This document shows positions 22,783 to 30,039 of a DNA stretch of 37,433 nt, piece by piece. The DNA comes from Deltaproteobacteria bacterium. Lineage in GTDB: Bacteria > Myxococcota_A > UBA9160 > UBA4427. The notes beneath the pieces are model-generated. The model did no database searches. It worked only from the letters and a program-made list of their open reading frames with translations, and was not told the origin of the DNA. The position numbers were made by a program, and so were the translations under genes. The stretch's first letter is position 1. Each line of letters opens with the position of its first letter. The stretch spans positions 1 through 37,433 of the forward strand of contig JAFDEK010000031.1 of the NCBI GenBank assembly GCA_019310385.1. The letters run 5' to 3'.

Positions 22783-22818
22783 TGCGACCTCCAATGCGAC
22801 CTCCAGAGCGACCTCCAA
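22783..22818 (-). promoter_or_regulatory. Triplicated 12-bp unit, each carrying a Shine-Dalgarno (GGAGGT)
   Basis: On the minus strand three consecutive 12-mers have the common core TGGAGGTCGC. Each contains GGAGGT, and the last one is 7 bases before the GTG start of the M20 gene. The result is a tandem array of three ribosome-binding sites at 12-base spacing. TTG codons in two of the units are in frame and are possible alternative starts. Confidence 0.75.
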
Positions 22819-22953
22819 GGCGAGCTGCCGGCCACCGCCCAGCCGCTCCGGACACACGTCCTTGACGGGCGACCCGGCGAGAGGGATGCTCGACTCAATT
22901 CGATTCCGCCCCCAGGATACACCTTCGGGGGCATCGCCGTGGAAGGTCCCCCC

Positions 22954-24528
22954 ATGCCCCGGTACAGCTACGACCGCTTGTCCGCCCAGGACAACTCTTT
23001 TCTCCTCTTCGAGCAGCCCGGTCTGTACATGCACGTCTCGTCGACGCAGATCTTCGAGCTGGGCCCTCTCGAGACCTCGGAGGGCGGCGTCGACTTCGAG
23101 CAGATCAAGCGCTTCATCGCTTCGATCCTCCACCGTATCCCGCGCTACCGGCAGAAGCTCCAGTGGATCCCCTACGAGAACACACCTGTGTGGGTCGACG
23201 ACCCCGACTTCGAGCTCGAGTACCACGTGCGCCACTCGGGCCTGCCGCGGCCCGGTAGCGAGCAGCAGCTCAAGAAGCTCTCTGGCCGGCTCATGGCCCA
23301 ACACCTCGACCGCGCGCGGCCCATGTGGGAGATGACGGTGGTCGAAGGCCTCGAAGGTGGCCGCTTCGCGGTGATCACCAAGATCCATCACTGCATGATC
23401 GACGGATCGTCAGGCGTCGACATCTCCCAGATCCTCCAGTCGCCCTCGCCGGATCACCACATCGACGAAAACCCACCCGCCTTCATTCCGCGCCCTGCGC
23501 CCACGGGCCGCGAGCTCGCCATGGACTCCCTGAGCGACAGGCTGCGTCTGCCCCTGCGCGCGGTGCGGGGCTTTCGCGAGTTCCGGCGCGAGACGGAAAA
23601 CTTGCGGGAGGAGATCAGCGTGCGCGCCCGGGCCGTACGCAACACCATGGTCGCCCAGAATCAGCCGTCCTCGCAGACTCCGGTCAACGGCGAAATCGGC
23701 CCCCACCGCGCCTTCGACTGGTACACCACGCCCCTCCAGGACGTAAAGGCGCTGCGCCGCGCCCTCGAGTGCACGGTGAACGATGTCGTGCTCACCATCG
23801 TGACGAGCACCTTTCGCGAGTACCTCAAACGGCGCCTGGTCGACCCGGCCGAACTCGACTTCCGCGTCCAGGCCCCCGTGAGCGTGCGCCGCGACGAAGA
23901 TCGGGGCAAGATGGGAAACCGGGTCTCGGCCTGGCTGCTTCGCCTGCCCCTCGAAGAGGCCGATCCCCTGGATCAGCTGGCGAAGGTCCGAGAAACCACC
24001 CTGAAGCTCAAGGAGTCCCAGCAGGCTTTGGGCGTCGACACGATGATGTCCATCATGGAGGTAATGCCCTCGAGCCTGCTCTCCCTGGGCGCGCGGTCGG
24101 CTTCGGGCAGCGTCAACACCATCGTGACCAATGTGCCCGGTCCCCAGTTCCCACTCTATCTGCTCGGCGCCGAGCTGCGGGAGATGTACCCCCAGGTGCC
24201 CCTGCTCCAGAACGTCGGCATCGGAATCGCGCTCATCAGCTACAACGGCCGCATCCACTGGGGCTTCAACGCGGATCCCCAATACCTTCCCGACCTCGCG
24301 ACCTTCGTAGAGCTCGTCGCTCACTCCGTGGAGCAGTTGGCCGCCGCCGCCCAGGTGAAGCTGACGCCGCCCGAGGCGGGGGGCCTACGGCAGGCGCAAG
24401 CTGAAGGGAAGGCTCCGCGGAAAACCGCGAAGCCGGCCAAGGCCCGTCGAGAGGCCCCCAAGAAGGCCTCCAAGAAGGCACCCCAAAAGCCCCCCGGAGA
24501 TGCAAGCCCGCCCGAAGCCGCCGGCTGA
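22954..24528 (+). CDS. Wax ester synthase/diacylglycerol acyltransferase (WS/DGAT)
   Basis: This 524-aa acyltransferase of the WES family has its active-site HHxxxDG motif, HHCMIDG, at residues 145-151. The N-terminal acyl-CoA domain begins with the family-typical LSAQDNSFLLFE. The C-terminal domain contains the conserved NVPGPQFPLYLLGAEL and GIALISYNGRIHWGF. These enzymes join acyl-CoA to fatty alcohols or diacylglycerol at the membrane, making wax esters or triacylglycerol stores. The last 40 or so residues are a Lys/Ala/Pro-rich tail with repeated KK and KAPKK-like units, resembling histone H1 tails and not part of the family core. GGAAGG lies 7 bases before the ATG at 22954. It is divergent from the M20 gene. 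Confidence 0.93.
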   Translation: MPRYSYDRLSAQDNSFLLFEQPGLYMHVSSTQIFELGPLETSEGGVDFEQIKRFIASILHRIPRYRQKLQWIPYENTPVWVDDPDFELEYHVRHSGLPRPGSEQQLKKLSGRLMAQHLDRARPMWEMTVVEGLEGGRFAVITKIHHCMIDGSSGVDISQILQSPSPDHHIDENPPAFIPRPAPTGRELAMDSLSDRLRLPLRAVRGFREFRRETENLREEISVRARAVRNTMVAQNQPSSQTPVNGEIGPHRAFDWYTTPLQDVKALRRALECTVNDVVLTIVTSTFREYLKRRLVDPAELDFRVQAPVSVRRDEDRGKMGNRVSAWLLRLPLEEADPLDQLAKVRETTLKLKESQQALGVDTMMSIMEVMPSSLLSLGARSASGSVNTIVTNVPGPQFPLYLLGAELREMYPQVPLLQNVGIGIALISYNGRIHWGFNADPQYLPDLATFVELVAHSVEQLAAAAQVKLTPPEAGGLRQAQAEGKAPRKTAKPAKARREAPKKASKKAPQKPPGDASPPEAAG

Positions 24529-24562
24529 TCCGGCCCCACGCGCGGGAGTTCAGGCAATTCGG

Positions 24563-25444
24563 ATGGGAAGACGCTCCGCCTTCACCCAGCTCGGCACTCT
24601 CGCGGCCATCGGATTGGCCCTGCTCGGGTTCGCCGGCTGGGCGCACGCTCACGGCACCTATCACGACCGGCTCGCCGCGGCGAGCAGCAAGATCGAGGCC
24701 CATCCCGACCGAGCCATCCTCTACGTCGAGCGCGCGCACCTGTATCGCGGCCACCGGGACTTCGCGGAGGCCATGGCAGACCTCGACCGCGCCGAGGCCC
24801 TCGATCCAGAGCTGATCGACACGGACTTCATGCGCGGCCTGGTCTATCTGGACCTCGAAGAGCCGGAGAACGCCGACACCGCCCTGAGCCGCGTTCTCAC
24901 GAAGTCGCCCGAGCACGTCGCGGCCCTCGAAGCGCGAGGCAGGACGCGCATGCTCCTGGGTCGCTACCTCGCGGCCGCCCGCGACTACGATCTCGCCATC
25001 GCGCACCAGGCCACGCCGCAGCCGGAGCCCTACCTGGTGCGCGCCCGGGCCCTTGCCGCCGCAGGCGACGAGCACCTGCCCGAGGCCATCGCGGGCCTCG
25101 ACGCCGGACTCGCCCGCATGGGCCCCGCCGTGACCCTCGAGCAGGCCGCCCTGCAGCTGGAGCTGCAGATGGGCGCCACCGATGCCGCCCTCGAGCGACT
25201 GGACAGGACGGCGGCCCGCTCGCCGCGCAAGGACACCTGGCTCGCGCGGCGTGGGCAGATCCTCGAAGGTGCCGGGCGCGACGCGGAGGCACGCCGCAGC
25301 TACGAGGAGGCCCTGGCCGCCCTGTCGAAGCTCCCTGCCTCCCGTCGACGAGCCGCCGCCTCCCGGGACCTGGAAGGCCAGATCCACGAAGCGCTGGAGC
25401 GCTTGTCACAAAAAAGCGTAGCCGGCGAGTCGTCGGGGCCGTAG
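24563..25444 (+). CDS. Exported TPR protein
   Basis: This 293-aa protein has a signal peptide (about residues 1-29, ending WAHAH) and four to six tetratricopeptide-type helical hairpins, for example ILYVERAHLYRGHRDFAEAM with DLDRAEALDP, followed by the FMRGLVYLDLEEPENADTAL repeat. It starts 35 bp after the WS/DGAT stop on the same strand and may be co-transcribed. The start is the ATG at 24563 because the next residues form a basic n-region and hydrophobic core. TPR proteins are scaffolds; the partner is unknown. Its stop lies 13 bp from that of the convergent YceI gene. Confidence 0.85.
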   Translation: MGRRSAFTQLGTLAAIGLALLGFAGWAHAHGTYHDRLAAASSKIEAHPDRAILYVERAHLYRGHRDFAEAMADLDRAEALDPELIDTDFMRGLVYLDLEEPENADTALSRVLTKSPEHVAALEARGRTRMLLGRYLAAARDYDLAIAHQATPQPEPYLVRARALAAAGDEHLPEAIAGLDAGLARMGPAVTLEQAALQLELQMGATDAALERLDRTAARSPRKDTWLARRGQILEGAGRDAEARRSYEEALAALSKLPASRRRAAASRDLEGQIHEALERLSQKSVAGESSGP

Positions 25445-25456
25445 GAGTCGGAGCGG

Positions 25457-26074
25457 CTATCGGCGCTCCTCGAGGACACCACGCCCTTCGATGATGACCT
25501 CCACCTCGGGCGCCACCCGGGTGAAGAAGTTGCTCACGTCCCGCATGCCCCATCTCACATAGGGGACCAGGAAGCGCGAGTGGATCGTCACGCCGCCGCC
25601 CGGGCCCTGGCGAACCCGGGCCGGGATGGTGAGCGGGTATTCGCTTCCGTGGATCGACATGTTGCCGACGAGGTCGAGCTCGCGGCCGTCGGCGACTTCG
25701 GCGCCGAGCTCGAGGCGAGTCGGTGTAAAGACGATCTGCGGGAAGCGGCCGCTCTCGAGCACCTGCTCGTGCATCTTGCGATCTCGCCCGCCACTGCCCG
25801 TCACGCCGCTGCCCGAGTCCACGCGGATCCAGCCCGACGCGGCGCCGCTCTTCTCGTCGAAGACCACCTCGCCGTCGAGCAGGCGAAAGCTCCCTTCGAC
25901 GGTGTGCAGGGTGGCCTTCAGGCGTATCGAGATCGTCGTCGTTTCGGCGTCGAGCACCAGGGCTTGCTCGGCTGCGGCGGCGGGCCGCCAGGCGAGCAGC
26001 AGGATCAGACCCGCGCAGAGGGCGGGGAGCGACGGCTTCAGTGCAGGCATCAGTGCAGGCTTCAGTGCAGACAT
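25457..26074 (-). CDS. YceI family periplasmic lipid-binding protein
   Basis: This 205-aa protein has a signal peptide (about residues 1-35) and a YceI lipocalin-like beta barrel: VEGSFRLLDGEVVFDEKSGAA, a KMHEQVLESGRFPQIVFTP segment typical of the family, and a C-terminal strand VEVIIEGRGVLEE. YceI proteins bind polyisoprenoids or other long hydrophobic chains in the periplasm. The n-region is unusual: ALKP-ALMP-ALKP comes from a 12-bp triplication at 26035-26070. The ATG at 26074 lies 4 bases after the stop of the 76-aa gene, so the two are one operon. A second Met inside the repeat (residue 9) is an alternative start. Confidence 0.88.
   Translation of the reverse strand: MSALKPALMPALKPSLPALCAGLILLLAWRPAAAAEQALVLDAETTTISIRLKATLHTVEGSFRLLDGEVVFDEKSGAASGWIRVDSGSGVTGSGGRDRKMHEQVLESGRFPQIVFTPTRLELGAEVADGRELDLVGNMSIHGSEYPLTIPARVRQGPGGGVTIHSRFLVPYVRWGMRDVSNFFTRVAPEVEVIIEGRGVLEERR
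26035..26070 (-). repeat. Three in-frame 12-bp repeats at the start of the YceI gene
   Basis: Units at 26035-26046, 26047-26058 and 26059-26070 share CAGTGCAG on the plus strand and differ at one base. They encode the ALKP/ALMP/ALKP n-region of the signal peptide and end 1 base short of the ATG codon. Confidence 0.85.
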
Positions 26075-26078
26075 GGCG

Positions 26079-26309
26079 TCAATGCCGCTCCCGCTCGTTG
26101 GAGAAAAAGTGGAGCTGCCAGTCGCGGGTGCGCTCGTCGTGGCGAAGGATGAAGATCGCGCCCTCGCAGCGGACCTTGAAGTAGCTGTAACCGTCACCGG
26201 GCCAGTGGTCCAGGAACTCGTCCACGCTGTGCATGGCACCCGGCCGGCCGAAACGGGTCGGAACCCGTCCTGTCTCACCCGGACGACACTCCACCGTCAG
26301 ACTCCGCAT
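26079..26309 (-). CDS. Small conserved-looking protein, 76 aa, coupled to YceI
   Basis: A 76-aa reading frame starts at the ATG at 26309 and stops 4 bases before the YceI start. The sequence reads MRSLTVECRPGETGRVPTRF, then HSVDEFLDHWPGDGYSYFKV with later ILRHDERTRDWQLHFF. It is rich in aromatic and charged residues with strand-like periodicity and has no signal peptide or membrane helix. The codon pattern (G/C in third positions) fits a real gene, and the tight spacing to YceI supports it. Longer versions reaching 26450 look like non-coding arginine-rich sequence. I do not recognise a family. Confidence 0.6.
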   Translation of the reverse strand: MRSLTVECRPGETGRVPTRFGRPGAMHSVDEFLDHWPGDGYSYFKVRCEGAIFILRHDERTRDWQLHFFSNERERH

Positions 26310-26400
26310 GCCTCGCCGCGCCTCCCGGTCCCAAGAGCCCTCAGACTCAAGTGGATTCGGACAGGCCCTGCAAGAGGCGCGTGGTTTTGGGCCCAGCGAA

Positions 26401-27150
26401 TCAGCCCGCGATCGTCGGCTGTACCGCCTTCGACTCCTCCGACAAGGCACGCACCCGCTGGATGAGCTCTGACTGACTCTCCACCCCGAGCTTCCGGTAG
26501 ATGGACTTGAGATGGTTGCGCACGGTGTGGGGGCTGATGTGAAGCTGCTCCGCGATGGCGGGGACGCGATCGCCCGAGATGAGCGGCAGCAGAACCTCCT
26601 TCTCGCGCTTCGAGAGGCTCCCCAGCTCCGGGTGCTCGATCGCCCCGGCGGCGCTGGCGGGGAGATCGGCGTAGAGACTGATGGTCTGCAGCTCCGCGGC
26701 GATGCGCTCCAAGGAGCTGCGGATGTCCGCGCCTCCCGGGGTCGGCCCGACGCGCTTCGCGGTCTGGATCGCTCCCAGATCGACCACCACGGTGACGCTC
26801 CCGATGCAGTGTCCCTCCCGGTCGAGGATACGCTGGGGAATCACGACGACAGGAAAAGTGGTGGAGTCCTTGCGCTGCACCGCGGTGAGCCGGGCGCGAA
26901 TGTCGCCCGCGTTGGCAGCCTGGATCTCGCTGCGGGTCACCTCCTGCAGCTCGGGCGGCGCGAAGTCGTCCAGGTGACGGTCGAGCACCTCTTCCCGGGT
27001 GTATCCGAGCCACGCGAGCATGCAGTCGTTGATGATGACGATGTGGCCTTCGACATCGCGGCCCACCAGGCCGCAGTTCAGCGTGTCGATGACCTGCATG
27101 AGCTGATCGTAGTCGTGATCCAGCGGGGGGAGGGGGTCATGGGCACTCAT
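26401..27150 (-). CDS. PAS domain LuxR-type transcriptional regulator
   Basis: This 249-aa regulator has a PAS domain at about residues 15-130 (LNCGLVGRDVEGHIVIINDC, then MLAWLGYTREEVLDRHLDDF). A linker follows, then a LuxR/GerE helix-turn-helix at about 178-235 (LSKREKEVLLPLISGDRVPA, then IAEQLHISPHTVRNHLKSIY). It lacks a receiver domain, so the PAS domain is the likely sensor of a small ligand, redox state or light. I start at the ATG at 27150, where GAGAGGA lies 6 bases upstream. An upstream in-frame ATG at 27207 would add 19 residues. Targets are unknown; the 76-aa and YceI genes lie just downstream on the same strand. Confidence 0.9.
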   Translation of the reverse strand: MSAHDPLPPLDHDYDQLMQVIDTLNCGLVGRDVEGHIVIINDCMLAWLGYTREEVLDRHLDDFAPPELQEVTRSEIQAANAGDIRARLTAVQRKDSTTFPVVVIPQRILDREGHCIGSVTVVVDLGAIQTAKRVGPTPGGADIRSSLERIAAELQTISLYADLPASAAGAIEHPELGSLSKREKEVLLPLISGDRVPAIAEQLHISPHTVRNHLKSIYRKLGVESQSELIQRVRALSEESKAVQPTIAG

Positions 27151-27268
27151 CGAAGATCCTCTCCAGCAGGCCACAGGGGGAAACGCCCGCGACATTCCAG
27201 AAGCCATCTCATCATACTCGATCTGCTGCGCCCTTCTTCACCGGCTTTTGTGCGGGGCCTCGAAGCTG

Positions 27269-28555
27269 TTAAGTGGCCTCGAAGTAGTCGAGCAGGGCTC
27301 CAGCGGACACGAGCCGCTCGCGCAGGCTGGCCGGGTCGACCCGCGCCACCTCGCCTGCGTGCTCGAGCGCCATGGCGGCCGCCAGGCCCGCCGCCTGCCC
27401 GACCGCCATACAGGCGGGGATCTCCTTGGTGGCGTGGTGGACCCGGTGGTTCACGGAGATCAGACGCCCCGCCACCAGGAGGTTCACCTGCTCGCGGGCC
27501 TGCAGGCAGCGGTAGGGAATCGCATAGACGGCGCCGTACTTGGTCCAATGGCCGGTGACGCAGATCGCATCGTCGAAGTCCCGATCCATCTCCTCCCGCT
27601 GCAGCACGTGGCGCCCCACGAGCCGGCGACTCTCGGTGATGCCGAGCTGCGTCGCGATATTGCACAGGTGTGCGTCGGCCATCTCGGGCACGCTCTGCCT
27701 GAGGCGCGTCACCTCTTCCATCACGATACGCCGGCACTCGAGCTCGGCGAAGGTCAGGTCGCGGGGATCGGTGGGGTCGATGCTCTGGCCCAGACGCGTG
27801 GCGCTGCCCCATGGCGCCAGCACGACGCCGGGATTGGGGGTGCGGAAGAAGGTCTCGCCCCGCTCGAGGGCGGCGTCCACGTCGCTGACGCCCCCCATGC
27901 GAAACCAGAGCCAGGGATGGATCCGCTCGAGCTCGAAGCCACAGCCCGCCGAGGCCGCGATGTCGAGGTCGCCGGTGGCGTCGATCACCACGTCGGCGAG
28001 GATCGCCTGGCGCCCCGCCTTCGACTCGAAGATCGCGCCGCGGGTGCGATCGCCCTCGACCACGGCCTGCGCGCCCCACATGTGGAAGAGGAGGTCCACA
28101 CCCGCCTCCTGGACGAGCTCCGCCAGCACCCAGCGCATGACCTCGGGGTCGTAGGCGACCGAGTAGCGCACCCGGTGCTGGGCCCGCGCCCCGCCCCAGA
28201 CGAGGCCCCAGCGGAAGTAGCGGGCGACCAGCTCGGGATCGTCGGCCCCCCACTCGCCCCGTGGAGGGTGGAATGCTCCCCCCCTGCGCACGATCCGTTC
28301 CACCAGCTCCTGACACAGACCGCCGATCACCTGGCGCCCGAGCCCATCGTCGAGGCTGAGCAGCAGGGCGATGAGTCCGCCGGTCGCCAGGCCGCCCAGT
28401 GAGCCGTAACGCTCGACCAGGGTGACCTCGGCGCCGGCGCGCGCGGCCGCTACCGCGGCCGAGACCCCGGCGCTGCCGCCGCCCACGACCAACACCTCGG
28501 TCCTCTTCAGGACGGGAGTCTCGCGGGGAGGCTCTCGAAGGGTCTCGGCGGCCAT
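27269..28555 (-). CDS. FAD-dependent oxidoreductase (FAD_oxidored family)
   Basis: This 428-aa flavoprotein has an N-terminal Rossmann dinucleotide fold: EVLVVGGGSAGVSAAVAAAR near residues 19-38, ending in E about 20 residues later, then YGSLGGLATGG. DVVIDATGDLDIA is the GD-type motif. A C-terminal FAD segment (LLVAGRLISVNHRVHHATKE through MAVGQAAGLAAAMAL) completes the fold. This is the PF12831-like family, whose members have diverse and mostly unknown substrates. There is no signal peptide. The gene is divergent from an XRE-cupin regulator, which often controls its neighbour in this arrangement. An alternative ATG at 28600 adds 15 residues. A TATCCT hexamer lies 9 bases before the chosen ATG. 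Confidence 0.88.
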   Translation of the reverse strand: MAAETLREPPRETPVLKRTEVLVVGGGSAGVSAAVAAARAGAEVTLVERYGSLGGLATGGLIALLLSLDDGLGRQVIGGLCQELVERIVRRGGAFHPPRGEWGADDPELVARYFRWGLVWGGARAQHRVRYSVAYDPEVMRWVLAELVQEAGVDLLFHMWGAQAVVEGDRTRGAIFESKAGRQAILADVVIDATGDLDIAASAGCGFELERIHPWLWFRMGGVSDVDAALERGETFFRTPNPGVVLAPWGSATRLGQSIDPTDPRDLTFAELECRRIVMEEVTRLRQSVPEMADAHLCNIATQLGITESRRLVGRHVLQREEMDRDFDDAICVTGHWTKYGAVYAIPYRCLQAREQVNLLVAGRLISVNHRVHHATKEIPACMAVGQAAGLAAAMALEHAGEVARVDPASLRERLVSAGALLDYFEAT

Positions 28556-28564
28556 ACCCCACCC

Positions 28565-28570
28565 AGGATA
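28565..28570 (-). promoter_or_regulatory. -10-like hexamer (TATCCT) before the FAD oxidoreductase gene
   Basis: On the minus strand TATCCT lies 9 bases before the ATG at 28555, within the roughly 110-bp divergent gap shared with the XRE-cupin gene. If the upstream ATG at 28600 is used instead, this hexamer is inside the gene and the call fails. Confidence 0.25.
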
Positions 28571-28664
28571 CGCCCTTGACCCCCTCGGAGAAAAGCCCAC
28601 CTATGAAAAGCAGCTCGTGATAAAATGCGGCCTCGCGAATCTGGGCGCGGGAAGGTGGGTGGCC

Positions 28665-29321
28665 ATGCAGAATCACCTGATCCACATCGCCGAGCGCATC
28701 AAAGAATGGCGCGAGCAGGCGGGCATGACGCTCAAGGAGCTCGGAGAGCGCGCCGGTGTCTCCGCGAGCACCATCCACAAAGTCGAGAACCGCCAGGTAA
28801 GCCCCACCATCGCGGTGCTCCTCAAGATCTCGCACGGCCTCGGCCGACATCCCGCGGAGCTGCTCACCCGGCGCGGCGAGCCGGTTCGCTATCGGATCCG
28901 AGGCCACGACGAGGGCACACGGCTCGGGGATGCCGAGCACACCCACGTGACGCGCCTCGGCTCCGATCTCCACGACGCCCGACTGGAGATGTGGCGAGCC
29001 GTCGTACAGCCGGGAGCGCTCTGCTGGGACGGCATGCTCGAAGAGGAGGGGGAGATCATCACCTTCTGCGAGAGCGGCGAGATCCACCTGCAGATCAACG
29101 GTGAGGCCTACCGGCTCGGCCCGGGCGATTCGTTCCACTGCAAGACCTCGGTACCCCGGCGCTGGTCGAATCGCGGCAGCAAGCCCGCGGTGGTCACCCT
29201 GGCCTTCACCCTGCCGCGCGAGCGCGGCGAGAATCTGCCCCGTCGCCTGGTCGAGGTCTGGGAGAAGGCGATCGCCGACCAGACCCCGGTCGAGCAGGTC
29301 GACAAAGTCGCGAGAGCATGA
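28665..29321 (+). CDS. XRE family regulator with C-terminal cupin domain
   Basis: This 218-aa regulator has an N-terminal Cro/C1-type helix-turn-helix (IAERIKEWREQAGMTLKELG through STIHKVENRQVSPTIAVLLK, about residues 8-55) and a C-terminal cupin barrel (about 125-195, with EGEIITFCESGEIHLQINGE and GPGDSFHCKTSVPRRWSNRG). Such regulators bind a small metabolite in the cupin and repress or activate adjacent metabolic genes. The ATG at 28665 is preceded by GAAGGTGGG. It faces the FAD oxidoreductase across about 110 bp and overlaps the exonuclease start by 4 bp (ATGA), so the exonuclease is translated with it. Confidence 0.9.
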   Translation: MQNHLIHIAERIKEWREQAGMTLKELGERAGVSASTIHKVENRQVSPTIAVLLKISHGLGRHPAELLTRRGEPVRYRIRGHDEGTRLGDAEHTHVTRLGSDLHDARLEMWRAVVQPGALCWDGMLEEEGEIITFCESGEIHLQINGEAYRLGPGDSFHCKTSVPRRWSNRGSKPAVVTLAFTLPRERGENLPRRLVEVWEKAIADQTPVEQVDKVARA

Positions 29322-29902
29322 AGGCCCTGATCTTCGACACCGAGACCACGGACATGGTCAAGTGGAAGCTCCCGCCCGAGCACGCGAGCCAGCCCCACCT
29401 GGTGCAGCTCGCCATGCTGCTGGTCGAGACCGGTGGCTGGGAGGTGAAGGCGCGCCACGCCATGCTGGTCCGCCTGGACGCGGACGTCGCCATCGAGGCG
29501 GGCGCCCGGGAAGCCCACGGAATCAGCGAGGAGGACTGCCGGAACTTCGGCGTGGCTCCGGTGGTGGCCTGCTCGCTCTTCAATCAGCTCTGCCTGCAGG
29601 CCGACGCCATCGTGGCCCACAACATGAGCTTCGATCGCTCCATCATGTTGACGGCTCTGCACCGGCTCGGGGGCAAGCCGGACCGCATGGAGGGCAAGCG
29701 CCTGATCTGCACCAAGGAGGCCACGACCGAGGTGCTCAGGCTCCCCGGGAAGTACGGCAAGTACAAGTGGCCCACCCTGGCCGAGGCCTACCGGCACTAC
29801 ACGGGTCTCGAGATCGAGGGCGCCCACGACGCCCTGGTAGACGCAGAGGCCTGTCTCGCGGTCTTTCGCGCTCTCACCGAGAACGGAGTGGTCGAGGCCT
29901 GA
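29318..29902 (+). CDS. DnaQ-like 3'-5' exonuclease (DEDDh)
   Basis: This 194-aa nuclease has the full DEDDh set: Asp7 and Glu9 in FDTETT, Asp106 in HNMSFD, His170 and Asp175 in HDALVDAEA. It therefore hydrolyses single-stranded DNA or RNA from the 3' end using two metal ions. It stands alone, without polymerase or PHP domains, and is about the size of a DNA polymerase III epsilon-like domain or RNase T-type protein. It starts in an ATGA overlap with the XRE-cupin regulator, an unexpected pairing. The role (repair, RNA trimming or defence) cannot be read from the sequence. Confidence 0.9.
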   Translation: MKALIFDTETTDMVKWKLPPEHASQPHLVQLAMLLVETGGWEVKARHAMLVRLDADVAIEAGAREAHGISEEDCRNFGVAPVVACSLFNQLCLQADAIVAHNMSFDRSIMLTALHRLGGKPDRMEGKRLICTKEATTEVLRLPGKYGKYKWPTLAEAYRHYTGLEIEGAHDALVDAEACLAVFRALTENGVVEA

Positions 29903-29987
29903 ACCGGGCTTCCCACGGGGCGCCGAGGCTCGCTCGCCAGCGCTCTTGGACTCAGGCGTGAAGGAGGGAACCGGAGCCGGCACCACA

Positions 29988-30018
29988 GACTCTAAGTCGC
30001 CGAATTTCGACCTGAGTC
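29988..30018. other. Nested hairpin upstream of the 117-aa gene
   Basis: GACTC (29988-29992) pairs with GAGTC (30014-30018), and inside it GTCG (29996-29999) pairs with CGAC (30008-30011) around an 8-base AT-rich loop. It lies between the exonuclease stop and the 117-aa gene, just before that gene's ribosome site (GGAGG, 30028-30032). It could be a terminator remnant, operator or leader structure; stems are short. Confidence 0.3.
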
Positions 30019-30039
30019 AATGTGCCCGGAGGCCGCTGA

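Noticed and set aside
22862..22890. TTGACG followed at 17 bp by GATGCT as a promoter for the WS/DGAT gene.
   Set aside because: The -10 matches only three of six positions and nothing else supports it.
22780..23391. Extension of the M20 frame upstream to 23391.
   Set aside because: It runs antisense through the WS/DGAT gene; the signal peptide and ribosome site place the start at 22779.
26310..26450. Longer version of the 76-aa gene starting at 26450.
   Set aside because: It would overlap the end of the LuxR-type gene and adds only Arg/Ser-rich residues with no ribosome site.
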